Shown here: positions 46,434-56,840 of the stretch, one piece after another
Layout of the letters: every line of letters starts with the position of its first letter
Numbering within the stretch: position 1 is the first letter of the stretch
Assembly (NCBI GenBank): GCA_946894095.1
Contig: OX335644.1
Location: 9,963,595-10,027,594, forward strand
Direction of reading: 5' to 3'
DNA: 64,000 bases
Source: Incurvaria masculella
Lineage: Eukaryota > Arthropoda > Insecta > Lepidoptera > Incurvariidae
The notes under the pieces: generated by a model
Seen by the model: the letters and a program-made list of their open reading frames with translations, nothing else
What the model was told of the DNA's origin: nothing
Databases searched by the model: none
Made by a program: the position numbers and the translations under genes

Positions 46434-46763
46434 AAAAAAACCGGCCAAGTGCGAGTCGGACTCGCACACGAAGGGTTCCGTACCATCGTAAAAGATTTAA
46501 TACAAAAAATCCCGTTTTTTCTATGAGGGTCCACTTTAATTTTAATTATTTTTTAATCGTATCTGTTTGTTGTTATAACGGCAAAATAAATACACACTCT
46601 GTGAAAACAGCTGTCCATCTGTAACGGTTACTGAGATACAGCCCTGCGACAGACAGACAGACGGACGGACGGACGGACGAACGGACGGACGGACGGACGG
46701 ACAGACAGCGGAGGCTTAGTAATAGGGTTCCGTTGGCACCATTTGGGTACGAAGCCCTAAAAA
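46434..46763 (+). repeat. (GACG)n lepidopteran interspersed repeat
   Basis: From AAAAAAACCGGCCAAGTGCG through the GACG tract (46650-46705) to CATTTGGGTACGAAGCCCTA. Slightly diverged at the right end. Confidence 0.85.
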
Positions 46764-47034
46764 CCAGCGCGGGCGCAGAGATCGTATCGCCAGCAACACC
46801 GAAACGTCGAAGCAAAGTTTTTTAGCCCGTCACGAGAGACTGCCTCGGCCTACGTCCACCGAAACGAGTTCTTTTATGTTCACATTATGCTCATATTCTA
46901 TTTCAATCCGCTCACAATAATACATTCGAACGAGCGTAGGTAGGTAGGTATAACAAGTTTGTGTAAAATCAAGGGCACGACGGACAACAGAAGGTAGTTT
47001 TTTTGTGGTAAAACCACGGTTTGAGTAGGTACAG
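46764..47034. other. Unassigned intronic sequence
   Basis: Nothing recognised. Confidence 0.3.
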
Positions 47035-47140
47035 AGCGCATCACCCTCAACGCCACAGTAGGCATAGGCATTTGCAAGCAAAACGTCTGTGGGTCGTCGA
47101 AGTCTAATGTGTGGCGGTTAGGGTGATGCCGTTTGAACAT
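47035..47140 (+). repeat. Short dispersed repeat, match to 23490-23580
   Basis: GAGCGCATCACCCTCAACGC, CACAGTAGGCATAGGCATTTG and CTAATGTGTGGCGGTTAGGG correspond to the same words near 23490-23570. Confidence 0.55.
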
Positions 47141-48889
47141 AATAGGAGAAACACGCACGAGAAGTATTTTCGTTACTCTCAAAACGAAGATCTCACTCGA
47201 AAACGAGATGATTAATATCGGATACACCTTTCTTGGTTCATAGAGACGGTAGATAAGTGAGTAACTATCAGATAGGTATGATGACCACTAATATAATTCT
47301 AGCACCTAGTTCCCATGAGGTGAGATGGGGTTAATGACAGTCAGCGATCGATGTATTTCCAGATATGTTTCCAGATAAAAAAGCTTTAGTTTGCTCGTGG
47401 GATTTCGTGAGGCTCAGCCCCTTGGCCTGACACAAATAGGTACTGAGATGCAACTGCAGCGGACAAAGGAGGTTGATGACCGTCTCCGCCCCAACCACCC
47501 AACCCGCGCACCGCCTCCGCGCCGTATCCTTCATGATGGTTTCGTACCGGAACAAACCGCCCGACAGCGGCCGTTATCGCGAGCGCTTTCGCCCGAGTCG
47601 CACGGTAGATACCACTCCCAGTAGGTACGCAATCTAGGTCGGAAAATTATCTCCTCCGCGCAAGTGAACGACCCGACTCACTGCGCACTTTGTAGACATG
47701 CCCGCAGATTTACCTACTCCCGTTTGAGGAAACCAGACCCATCAGTGCAGTCGAACCAAATTCAATAAAATCGGTACGAAATCAATGTATCAACTTCGCG
47801 CTAAAAATACAAAAAACGCCAAGCGGAGATCGTGTTCCCTTTTTGAAAAAGAATACGTACCGCGTCTCGCGTCGATTGTCGAGTTCAATGGACGCAGACG
47901 CCCGCCAAAACAAAGACGCTTATCCGAACATAGCATATTCCCAGGTACCTAAGACCTAACACATACCTCCTAGTCAGGTACAAAATTGGACGAAGGTCCG
48001 AAAGAAGAGACCATTGACACGGAAATTATTTTGGGTCCAAATAAAGATATGTTCCTTAAATATAAATGGCTGCTTTTGTCAACAACGATAACAATAAAGT
48101 TTAAGAATGTTTCCTCCTACAGAAAGGTTATGAATAAACAGTGTTTGTTTGTGATTTATATGTTTATGAAGGCACTTAATTTCGACTAATTCCAAAGTAA
48201 GGCACGCATTTTGAAGGAATCGCCTGGGCATTGTGCACAGATCCGGACCCAAATACCGGGTCCGCACCGCACCTGTGCACATAGATTTGGCTAGAAAAAC
48301 TTTGTTTATGTCTTCCGGCTCTCAATGCTAGATTTTGTGTTACGGCAAATAAACAGATGACAAAACGTAGGTAATACTGTTCGCCTCGGACAAGATTTGG
48401 TTCAGAGGGTGGTAGGGAGGTATACAGATTTGTCTGTCCCAAATGGTGGCTGTGCGTGAAATTGACATCACAAAGTTCGAATAACCATGCGAGAAACAAG
48501 TTTAGTGATCGAGTAGTAGTAGAGAAGCGCCGCCATGCGCAATCACGCCGCGGCGGTGGCGCCGCCGAGTTGGTTGGCGAGAAGCGGCGCGGCGGCGGAG
48601 TCGACCTCGCTGCGGGGCTGTCGACCTCCTAAAATACGAACTGGGGTGCGACGCGCAAATCAAAGCGAGACTTGCACATCATAATCTCCGCGCCGGCGAA
48701 GTGCCCGTAAAAGTTACAAGTAATATTCGAGTCCGAGTCACAACTAAAAGAAAGCGCACGTGTGGAATAGGCCGGATAACCAACGCCGTCGAAGGTAATG
48801 CACTAATCACAACAAGCCTATTGTTCTCGTAAAACTGGAGGGGTGCGCGGTGCATCGCGCTTATCTGAAATAGACTATAGACGAAGCTG
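47141..48889. other. Unassigned intronic sequence with GC-rich patches
   Basis: 47460-47620 and 48510-48650 are CpG-rich (GGCGGTGGCGCCGCC, GGCGCGGCGGCGGAG). No alternative exon or RNA gene recognised. Confidence 0.35.
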
Positions 48890-49267
48890 AGCGGTTTGTG
48901 GATCAGGGATGGGTGGACACCCCAGAGGTCTGGGTTCAAATCCCCGCCCCGTTTATGCACCACTTTCTTTCCATTTCGTAACGAATGTGAGCGAATCTAT
49001 GGTTCGGAATTCATGTAATACTGTAGGTCCTCTTCCTCTGCTAGAAACGTTAAGCCTGCCTGGGTTGGTACAATCGCATTGGATTAAAAGAAGGTTTTAA
49101 AATAAAAAAAATACCGTTTTTTCCATCCAGTTCAATATAGCCGTGCTCATAAAATGAAAGTATGTCCTAGCGTGGCACGAAATTCCTTCGAGAATGGGGT
49201 GCATTGTGCTAATATCATAACGGTGGGTATGGTATTAGACATCCAAGGCACATAAAATAATAAAAAA
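48890..49267 (+). mobile_element. tRNA-headed SINE, diverged full-length copy
   Basis: Head with GATCAGGGATGGGTGGACAC and a good B-box (GGTTCAAATCCCC at 48933). The body contains TTTCGTAACGAATGTGAGC, CTGCCTGGGTTGGTACAATC and CCATCCAGTTCAATATAGCC. It ends with GGTATTAGACATCCAAGG and an A-rich tail. Confidence 0.8.
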
Positions 49268-49735
49268 TACCTGCCTAGTGGCAGACGAGGGTCCCACAGA
49301 AGCCCAACACACTAAACAGTTTGGCTGGGTAATCTTGAAAGAGATTGCATACTGGAATGTACCATGCCGTGTCACTCTGATGCTGTAACACACCAACCCA
49401 CCTACAAAATACGGTCGAAAACGAAATACTAATCCGAATGATGTCTAAAAATATGTTGCATACCAAGTGCCTAATTCGTATCAGTTTCAGGAATTATGTC
49501 CATAGACAGAGCCTCAGTCCTGCAACACTGCTGCAGAACCAAAGCAGGCGTATAGAATGTTGCAACGGCCAGTACATTAAATTTGGGATTATTGGGATTT
49601 AAATAAAGCAAAAAGTTTAATATTTTTTTTCTGCATATCCTCAAAATAAAAAGTTAGACTTTTCATACAAAGAAATTCATTAATTTATTATAAAAATAAT
49701 CGAATTGTCCGCAAGAAAGTGGGAATGTTGTGTGT
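49268..49735. other. Unassigned intronic sequence
   Basis: Nothing recognised. Confidence 0.3.
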
Positions 49736-49885
49736 AATTGGACATGGATGGCTAAATATCACACCTACTGTCGTGACATTAGCCTGACACGACACGTGGG
49801 ATCTAGGTTCCATGCAAAGACCTTCCTTATGCACAGTTATAACATCGCATCAAATTATAATAGACAAAAACATAAATTTTCAAAA
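49736..49885 (-). mobile_element. SINE-tail variant fragment
   Basis: TGGACATGGATGGCTAAATA and TCCATGCAAAGACCTTCCTT belong to the SINE tail. The following sequence (ACATCGCATCAAATTA, GACAAAAACATAAATTTTC) matches 62466-62545 in inverse, so these two share a variant body. Confidence 0.55.
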
Positions 49886-50415
49886 AATATATCTCCGTAA
49901 CTAGCCACTTTAAAGATAAAAAAAAGGTTTGTTTTGGAAAAAACATAGGATTACGCTGGTGAAATTAAGGTACTGGCCATTGCAACACCCTATCACCACG
50001 TTTCCCGGAAGGATAGGCAGACGTTACTGCGGTATGATAACAACAATTATGCTCTGTAAAGGATATCGGGACCTTGCCTGCCATACCCAAATGATATGCA
50101 TAATAATAGGGTAAGAGCACTGTAAATTGAAGAAAGAAAGAAGAAAGACATGAATGGAAGAGGTGGTTTTGGTCGATCGAATGAGTAACAAAATAATGAT
50201 GACATTCATTTTCAAGGTAAAAGTGTGTGAAACTACTATAAACCTAGAAGAACATACTATAACAATATTGATGAGGTGCTTCGTGAAGCCGAGGTACACA
50301 GGTGGAACAACGCATCTACGAAGATAAATAGCTGCAAAAAAATAAGCTTAGATCGTATCCTACAGCGCTGTCACCTCTGCATGCCACTTTGGGAAAGCAG
50401 GGTGATAGTATACAA
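49886..50415. other. Unassigned intronic sequence
   Basis: Nothing recognised. Confidence 0.3.
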
Positions 50416-50808
50416 ACGTAGCCTAGTGGCGCGGGGACTGGCCTAGCGTACCAGAGGCCTGGGTTCAATACCGACACACACCACTGTCTTTCTCTTTGCG
50501 AGTGCATTTCGTCACGAATGCGAGCTGCTCCATGGTTCGGAATCCATGTAAAACTGTAGGTCTCCTTCCCCTACTATGTGTTAGGGTTTAAGCCCGCCCG
50601 GGTTGGTATCATCGCATTGGATGAAAAGATGGTAGAAGCGGAAATGAAAAATTGTCCGTGTTTTCCATTCAGTTCAATGTAGCCGTGCTCATAAAGGGAA
50701 GGTCCTGGCATGGCATCAAATTCCTTCGGGAATGTGGTGCATTGGGCTAATATCATAAAGGTAGTTGTGTGGTATTAGCCATCCATGTCAGGTCGCATAA
50801 AAAAAAAA
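50416..50808 (+). mobile_element. tRNA-headed SINE, full length
   Basis: Plus-oriented reference copy for the window. Head GTAGCCTAGTGGCGCGGGGA (A-box) and CTGGGTTCAATACCG (B-box) at 50418-50475. The body has CACGAATGCGAGCTGCTCC, CCCGCCCGGGTTGGTATCAT and TTCAATGTAGCCGTGC. It ends GGTATTAGCCATCCATGTCA, GGTCGCAT and an A-run (50799-50808). Pol III transcription and mobilisation by a LINE are inferred from the class. Confidence 0.88.
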
Positions 50809-51108
50809 CTTCCTGGTGGACAGTCGAAAAAAAAACAATATCCTAACGAAATGTAATAAGACACATGTGATAAAAAAAACCGAAAATTATATTCAGTTTG
50901 GTAAAAAAACTATATTTATATTACTGTTCAGAGCAAACAACGAGAAGTTGGACTTCGAAAAGATTTTTTCTGATGAAATTGCTTGGGCTCTACCAATGCC
51001 TAGATGGGGCTCACCATTAGCTCGACATTAATTAACCGCTGGAAACCCTAAAACAGAACATTCGGTCTCCAGAAATGGCAATGTTAGAGATACACCTATA
51101 CCAATAAG
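50809..51108. other. Unassigned intronic sequence
   Basis: A/T-rich. Nothing recognised. Confidence 0.3.
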
Positions 51109-51709
51109 TTTTTACGGTTCCGTACCCAAAGGGTAAAAACGGAACCCTATTACCAAGCCTCCTCTGTCCGTCCGTCCGTCAGTCACAGGGCTATATCTCA
51201 TCAAACATAATAGGTAGGTAGCTGAAATTTTCACAGAATGTGTATTTATTTTTCCGCTATAACAACAAATACGTAAAATTAAAAAACCGGCCAAGTGCGA
51301 GTCGGACTCGCACACGAAGGGTTCCGTACCATCGTAGAAAAAAAACAAAAAAATCACGTTTTTTGTATGGGAGCCCCCTTTAATTTTAATTATTTTTTAA
51401 TCTTACCTATTTGTTGTTATAGCGGCAAAATAAATACAAACTCTGTGAAAATTTCAGCTGTCTACCTGTTACGGTTACTTAGATACAGCCCTGTGACAGA
51501 CGGACAGACGGACGGACGGACGGACGGACGGACGGACAGCGGAGGCTTAGTAATAGGGTTCCGTTTTCACCCTTTGGGTACGGAACCCTAAAAATATGAA
51601 AATTTACGGGGAGCCCTATACAAAAAACGTGATTTTTTTGTGTTAGGTAAATCTTGTACGATGGTACGGAACCCTTCGTTTGCGAGTCCTACTCGTACTT
51701 GGCCGGTTT
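51109..51709. repeat. (GACG)n repeat: a plus copy inserted in a minus copy
   Basis: 51109-51284 is the 3' half of a minus copy (CCGTACCCAAAGGGTAAAAA, a CCGT tract, AACAACAAATACGTAAAATT). At about 51285 a complete plus copy begins (AACCGGCCAAGTGCGAGTCG) and ends at about 51594. The minus copy then resumes (GGGGAGCCCTATACAAAAAA) and finishes with TACTTGGCCGGTTTT at 51709. Confidence 0.8.
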
Positions 51710-51756
51710 TAGGTTTAATTAACCGAGGTAGTTTTTAACCGATTTCAAAAAATAAC

Positions 51757-53345
51757 CGACTTCAAAGAAAAAGCACTAAAAAGTAAAAAATAATTGCCAT
51801 TTTTGTAGTTAAGATTTTTGTTATTTTTTGAGTCGGCGTCAGCCGGGCACGCGCTGCGCCAATCAAGAGAACCTTGGCTACCTTGGCTGACACCGACTCA
51901 AAAAATAACAAAAATTGTAACTACAAAAATGGCAATTATTTTTTACTTTTTAGTGCTTTTTCTTTGAAGTCGGTTAATTTTTTGTTAAATTTTTTTTTAT
52001 TTGTTTATTTTTAGTGAATCTGAAGTACACTTACTAATTTGTACACGTCCTTTCCAATAAAAAAAGAATCACCAAAATCGGTTGGCATTATATTGAGTTA
52101 TTCGTCCATTTGTCGCGCAATCTTAATACAAATTTAATACTTATATGATTTTCTCATGGATATCATTGTCAGAACTTAAGGTCGGCCCGTAAGCACCTGA
52201 AAATTTTGCCTCCCATACAAACGTAGTTTACTAATCATTTGAAAACCAATGTTCCAACTTACTTGATATTTGGTATCTAATATTAGGCTACAAATATCTG
52301 TGTCTGCATGCCTTTGTTTTTTCGGTAAATGTATTCTGGGTCAAACCATAGAGAAAACAAAATTCGTATGAAGATTTTCTTTTTGCTTTCATTTCATTCG
52401 GTTTGGATTTTTAAAAAAAAAACAAAAGCATGCAGACACAGATATTTGTTACCTGATATTAGATATTAAATATCAATTTAATTGGAATAGAGGTTACCAA
52501 ATGATTAGTAAACTACGTTTGTATGGGGAGCATAGCTTACGGGTCGTTCTTAACCAAATTAAAATGGGACCACTTGGGAAGCACTAGCATTTAAAAAAAT
52601 TTTCATCAAAATCGGTTCACCGGAGCAAAAGTTATGAGGTAACGAACATAAAAAAAAAACATACAGACGAATTGATAACCTCCTCCTTTTTTGAAGTCGG
52701 TTAAAAAGGAGGAGGTTATCAATTCAACTGTACTTTTTTTTTGTTTGTTACCTCAGAACTTTTGACTGGGTGGACCGATTTTGAAAATTATATTTTTTAT
52801 TTGAAAGCTGATGCTTCCCTTGTGGTACCATTTAAATTTGGTCTAGTTCTGACAATGTCATCCATGAGAAAACCATATAAGTCTTAAATTTGCATTAAGT
52901 ATGTGCGCGACAAATGGACTCATATGATTAGCAAGTTTAGTAGGTCTACCCATATTTAGACAAATTAGTTAGTGTACTTCAGATTCACTAAAAATAAAAA
53001 AATAAACAAAAAACCGACTTAAATCTAAAAAAAATGCAACTATTGTAGTTACAATTATTGTTATTATTGGAGGCGGTGTCAGCCAAGGTTCTCTTGACTG
53101 GCGCGGTGCGTGCCCGGCGTGTTCACTTGACAGCTTCCCTCCCGCCGTAGCACCACTCTCGCCTCGTCAAGTCGTGCGTGCGACACAAGCACATCTCACC
53201 TATAACTATGTATGTCGTTACAAACATTGGCTGACACTGACTCTAAAAATAACAATAATTGTAACTACAATCATTGCAAATATTTTTTTACTTTTTAATG
53301 CATATTAATTGGTTTAGGAATACTTTTTCTTTGAAGTCGGTTTTT
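51757..53345. mobile_element. 1.6-kb multi-level foldback bounded by AACCGACTTC
   Basis: The centre (about 52697) joins GATAACCTCCTCCTTTTTTG to its inverse. The outer arms share inverted AGTGAATCTGAAGTACACT and TAATACAAATTTA/TAAATTTGCATTA stretches. Each arm also ends in its own hairpin: 51757-51978 (about 90-bp arms with GCAATTATTTTTTACTTTTT) and about 53012-53345 (looser). AACCGACTTC or its inverse occurs at every joint (51757, 51968, 52692, 53012, 53336). The left arm contains a TTAA MITE. The family is common in Lepidoptera; no transposase is present. Confidence 0.8.
52180..52549. mobile_element. TTAA-flanked hairpin MITE (370 bp)
   Basis: TTAA at 52176-52179 and 52550-52553. Inverted ends: GGTCGGCCCGTAAGC and the inverse of GCTTACGGGTCGTTC. 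Longer inverted blocks follow: CTCCCATACAAACGTAGTTTACTAATCATTT-type arms, CAACTTACTTGATATTTGGT, and TATCTGTGTCTGCATGC. It sits in the foldback left arm. The right arm (GTCAGAACTAGACCAAATTT inverted) lacks it. Confidence 0.85.
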
Positions 53346-53587
53346 ATTTTATTATATTTATTTTAATTCAAGGTAGGTTGGTGGTACGTAAATCCTACTT
53401 GTGTAGGACGCACTTAACTAACCTCCCATTGAGATGACAAGGAAGGCAAGTTGGAGGATGATGAAATAGCGTTATGTCTTAGCTAATGCGATAATGTTTG
53501 CCAAAGCAGATACATAAGAAGTGCATGTATGTAGAACTTATCAATACACACATACATCCCAGGTACATGCGTACAAACTATGTTTAT
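53346..53587. other. Unassigned intronic sequence
   Basis: Nothing recognised. Confidence 0.3.
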
Positions 53588-53962
53588 TATTTATGTAACT
53601 GGACATAGATGGCTAATACCAAACTGATTATCAGATATTAGCCTTACATACAACATGGGAAATAGGTGCAATACCAGGACCTTTCTTATATTGCTCGGCT
53701 ACATTGAACTGTATGGAAAACACGGAAATTTTAATTGCCGATCGACCATCGTTCATTCAATGCGATGGTACCAACCCGGGCGGGATTAAACTCTACCACC
53801 TAGTAAGTTAGAAACCTAGAGTTTTACGTGGAATCTGAACCACTGCCATCCTCAACGGTTGAAAAATGGTCACCCATCCAGAACCTAACCGCACTCAGAG
53901 GTGCTTCACCAAGCTTATCGAATCGCAAGGGGTCGCGCCACTGGGCTACCAAGGCTGACATA
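53588..53962 (-). mobile_element. Chimeric SINE with 5S-like head, diverged copy
   Basis: Minus reading starts GTAGCCCAGTGGCGCGACCC, keeps the 5S-like TGGATGGGTGACCA but has lost most of the GAAGTTAAGCAACG block. It then follows the shared SINE body (CCCGCCCGGGTTGGTACCAT, TTCAATGTAGCCGAGCAATA) and tail (GGTATTAGCCATCTATGTCC). Confidence 0.78.
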
Positions 53963-54719
53963 TGCGAGGCTGTATGCCAACAGTATACATATTTGTATGT
54001 ACATTTTTGGGTCCATTACAATGGATAATGAAAATTTTGTTGTTGCCTGCAAGGATACAAGTCGTAAGTTAATGAAAAATGTTCAATTAAAAGGCAAAAT
54101 CGGTGAAGTCATACATAGATGGATCCAGATTTTTTAAATGTTTTACCTGATTTAAATGTTTTACGTTCAACCATTCTGTCAGATTTTTACACATTTCACA
54201 TTTATTGGCAACAGCGCTGTATCAGGGAACATTCACATATGTGTGTATAGCAATGGTATCATATATATTTTCAGAACACCCCCTTGTTGTTGACGTAAAG
54301 CTTTTGAGAAGGATCGTTCATTGTGTTCACGGGACTCCAATTGTTAACAAATGTTTGCATTTATAGGAGAGAGGTCCTTCCTTTAAATTTTTTTCTGGAA
54401 CGGCTGAAAAAGACTCGACCGAGATGGTGTTTTCGAGTTTGTAAGTAACTGTTTTAGATACATATAAGGCAATATATATTATTTAAAATTCTAAGAAATT
54501 AACCACAACTGGTTTCGCTTATTTATGTGTAAACAAACATTGAATGTGAGCAAGATCATACTATCATTTTTAGTAATTACTTTTATTTGTTGATTATTTT
54601 GATGCAATAATGATAAAACCTTTAACTTTTTGGTAGTAGGAAGCTAACCATAGAAAAAGGATAGAATATTGTGTTTCTGGAAATAATGGTGTAGTGAGAT
54701 AGACGTACCAAAGTAGTCG
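53963..54719. other. Unassigned intronic sequence
   Basis: Nothing recognised. Confidence 0.3.
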
Positions 54720-54985
54720 ATATTGGACACCGGGTGGCTTAGCTCAAGTGGCAGTGGGCTGGTCATGTCAGCCGAAGAGATGACGACTGTTGGAGTAACC
54801 GTGTCCTACACTGGCGGCCGTGGACAGGAAAACGGAGTGTGGGAAGACCACCCGCCAGGTGGGACGACGACATCAAGTGCGTCGGCGGAAAGCAGTGGTT
54901 CCGTACCGCTGAAGGCCGGGAGGACTGGAGGAAAATTGGAGAGGCGTATGTCCAGCAGTGGACGCAAACACGCTGACTGACTGAG
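54720..54985 (+). pseudogene. RTE-like LINE relic, C-terminal end
   Basis: In the frame from about 54745 the text reads KWQWAGHVSRRDDDCWSNRV, then RSVGRPPARWDDDIK and WRKIGEAYVQQWTQTR before a stop. This is the well-known C-terminal segment of RTE-type and related LINE polyproteins in arthropods. Nothing of the endonuclease or catalytic core is present. Confidence 0.75.
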
Positions 54986-55532
54986 ATAGACGTGTATAAT
55001 AGTTACATACCTAGGTTAGATATACGGATGTGCTGTTCTATGCTGACATTACCTTCTGTTGCTGTTTTACCTCAATCTCTTAATATATTAGAGCAGTGGT
55101 TGTTAGGTGTGAAAATGTCATGCATAATGTTGTCAAACGTATCCATCCAAACAAAGCAACGTAACTATATAAAGCGACCTAGCAATGCGTAAGGTGTCAC
55201 CCACTCCCGCACGGCAAGATTTGCGCATGCGCCCTAAAAACGAATGTCCTACACAGCGAGTTCGCAAAATAGCGCCAGGCGAACCAACACTAATCGTCAT
55301 CCACTATTTTGTCGTAAAAATAGTTAATAACATTATTTTGGACGAACTACTCTAGTCCCAGTTTGTGTCTTCGCCTATGAATGTTGAAATTGCAACAACA
55401 TTTAGAACGATTCTAAAAATCAATACTCTTATGCGAGCGTCATGCCAAACAGTAGGTCATCGAATTCAGTTCCTTGTCGTATTTCTGGCAAGCTGTTTAA
55501 GCCAGTGTAGGTTACAATGCAGGTATACTGAC
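54986..55532. other. Unassigned intronic sequence near exon 1
   Basis: No exon or repeat copy recognised. Confidence 0.3.
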
Positions 55533-55643
55533 CTTACTCCGGCGCCCCTTGAAGACCACTGCAAAGGCGCCGTGGCCGATGAGGTCCTGCTTATTGTACT
55601 CATACTCCCCAACTTTCACCGTCTCCGTTTTGGCACGCGACAT
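55533..55643 (-). CDS. Atg1: Atg1/ULK autophagy kinase, coding exon 1
   Basis: 111 nt, 37 codons: start ATG at 55643-55641 and donor GTCAGT at 55532-55527. The peptide runs from [18 protein letters not shown] to the glycine-rich loop [15 protein letters not shown] (residues 21-35), which matches the ULK/Atg1 N-terminus in spacing and sequence. An in-frame TGA lies four codons upstream of the ATG, so this start is well supported. The exon joins 40047-40223 in phase 0; spliced, the lysine of VAVK falls at residue 46, the position used in ULK1. Confidence 0.93.
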
Positions 55644-56000
55644 ATTTTCAGATCACTGTTTATCCTACTTGGTAAACAAATAAACAAAAGACCGAGCACT
55701 TATATCAGTACAAATTATGAAACCCTATGTGCGCTACATCATGATCGAACGGAACAAGATCACTCGCGGGGCTTCGTTTAGAGTTGATGTGCGTGAACTT
55801 GCTTGTTTTGTCCACTTCACTACACGCACTTTGTCTGTACCAGTTCTAGTCCACTGCCGAACGACTTCCGTCCGACGCGCTACACTCTCGGCGACTGTGC
55901 AGAAATATTGTATTTTGTTTTGCTGCTGGCTGGGCTCACTCGCTGGCCGCGCGACGAGCGCCCCTCTATCGGCAGATGGCGCTGAACGCTAGCAATCAGC
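55644..56000 (-). promoter_or_regulatory. Probable Atg1 5' UTR and promoter area
   Basis: Lies immediately upstream of the Atg1 start codon and is locally GC-rich at 55850-55990. No TATA box or initiator could be fixed by eye, and a further upstream non-coding exon cannot be excluded. Confidence 0.35.
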
Positions 56001-56439
56001 TGTGCAGTGTTGTAAGTTCATAAAGGGATACCTGCTGTAAAAAAATCGTGGATATCGGTCTTCAGTTTTTCGATCATCCGTCGTCGGTGTCCGACACCCA
56101 TTTGGATTGCTTGACTACAAAATAAATAGGACCGAAAGCCGGCTTAATGCCATTTTTCGGATGCATTTGAATACCGACCCGATGGGGTTAGGTGCAACTG
56201 GGTGCAACCGATTCCAGAGATTTGACACATTATTACTTCTATGGGCAATAAAAGCCGTGCTAACTTGAATGCAATACGAGAATCGCAGCTCTGTTGTATA
56301 TTGGACAACATTTTATGAATTATATTACCTTTATTTTCACACAGGCAACTGTTGACTTATTCACAAAAATCGGATTGATCAAAATCAAAATGAAAACTGG
56401 CAGATTGTCCTTCTCTGGCCCATAAATATTAGTAATTTA
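56001..56439. other. Unassigned intergenic sequence
   Basis: Between Atg1 and DENR. No repeat or exon recognised. Confidence 0.35.
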
Positions 56440-56840
56440 TCCATATGTTTCTCGCCAAGATATGCATTGCCAACATCCCATATATCCTTCTCCAATATGT
56501 CCGTCGCCAGCGACGCATCTGTGGCCTGGGCGCAGATTCGTCGCCAACGACCGGATGCGCATATGCGTCGCCAAAACTGGAGGGATGGGTAGCCAAAGTG
56601 GATGTAGTGTGGGGATATTTAGGTAGGTTAGGTTAGCTACTACATAGGTTAGGTTAGGTTAGATATCCTGACCCGCCCGTACGCCGTCCCCCCCCCCCCC
56701 CCCCGTATAGTGGCGACGGATTTTCGAGGGGTTCGCAGCTGCATCGCCGGCGATGAAGATATTGGCGATTGATATGTGTAGGACCCTTCTGGCGACGCAT
56801 CGGCGATGAAGCTTGGCGACGGAGAAATTGGCGATGGAGA
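56440..56840. repeat. GGCGACG-rich inverted repeat region with TTAGG words and a C-run
   Basis: CGTCGCCA/TCGCCAA words crowd the left half (56448-56580) and their inverses GGCGACG/TTGGCGA the right half (56710-56840). In between are TAGGTTAGGTTAG runs (56622-56662) and about 18 C (56688-56704). The arrangement is an imperfect large inverted repeat. Confidence 0.5.

Larger units (their letters stand above)
40224..55532 (-). other. Atg1: Atg1 intron 1 (15.3 kb)
   Basis: Runs from the donor GTCAGT after exon 1 to the acceptor CAG before exon 2; both exons are phase 0 across it. It is filled with repeats: (GACG)n elements, SINEs, TTAA and TA-type MITEs, a 1.6 kb foldback and an RTE-like LINE scrap. 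No alternative coding exon is recognised. Confidence 0.85.

Noticed and set aside
54723..54980. 85-codon frame MDTGWLSSSGSGLVMSAEEM
   Set aside because: The frame with recognisable LINE text is a different one; this is its shadow.
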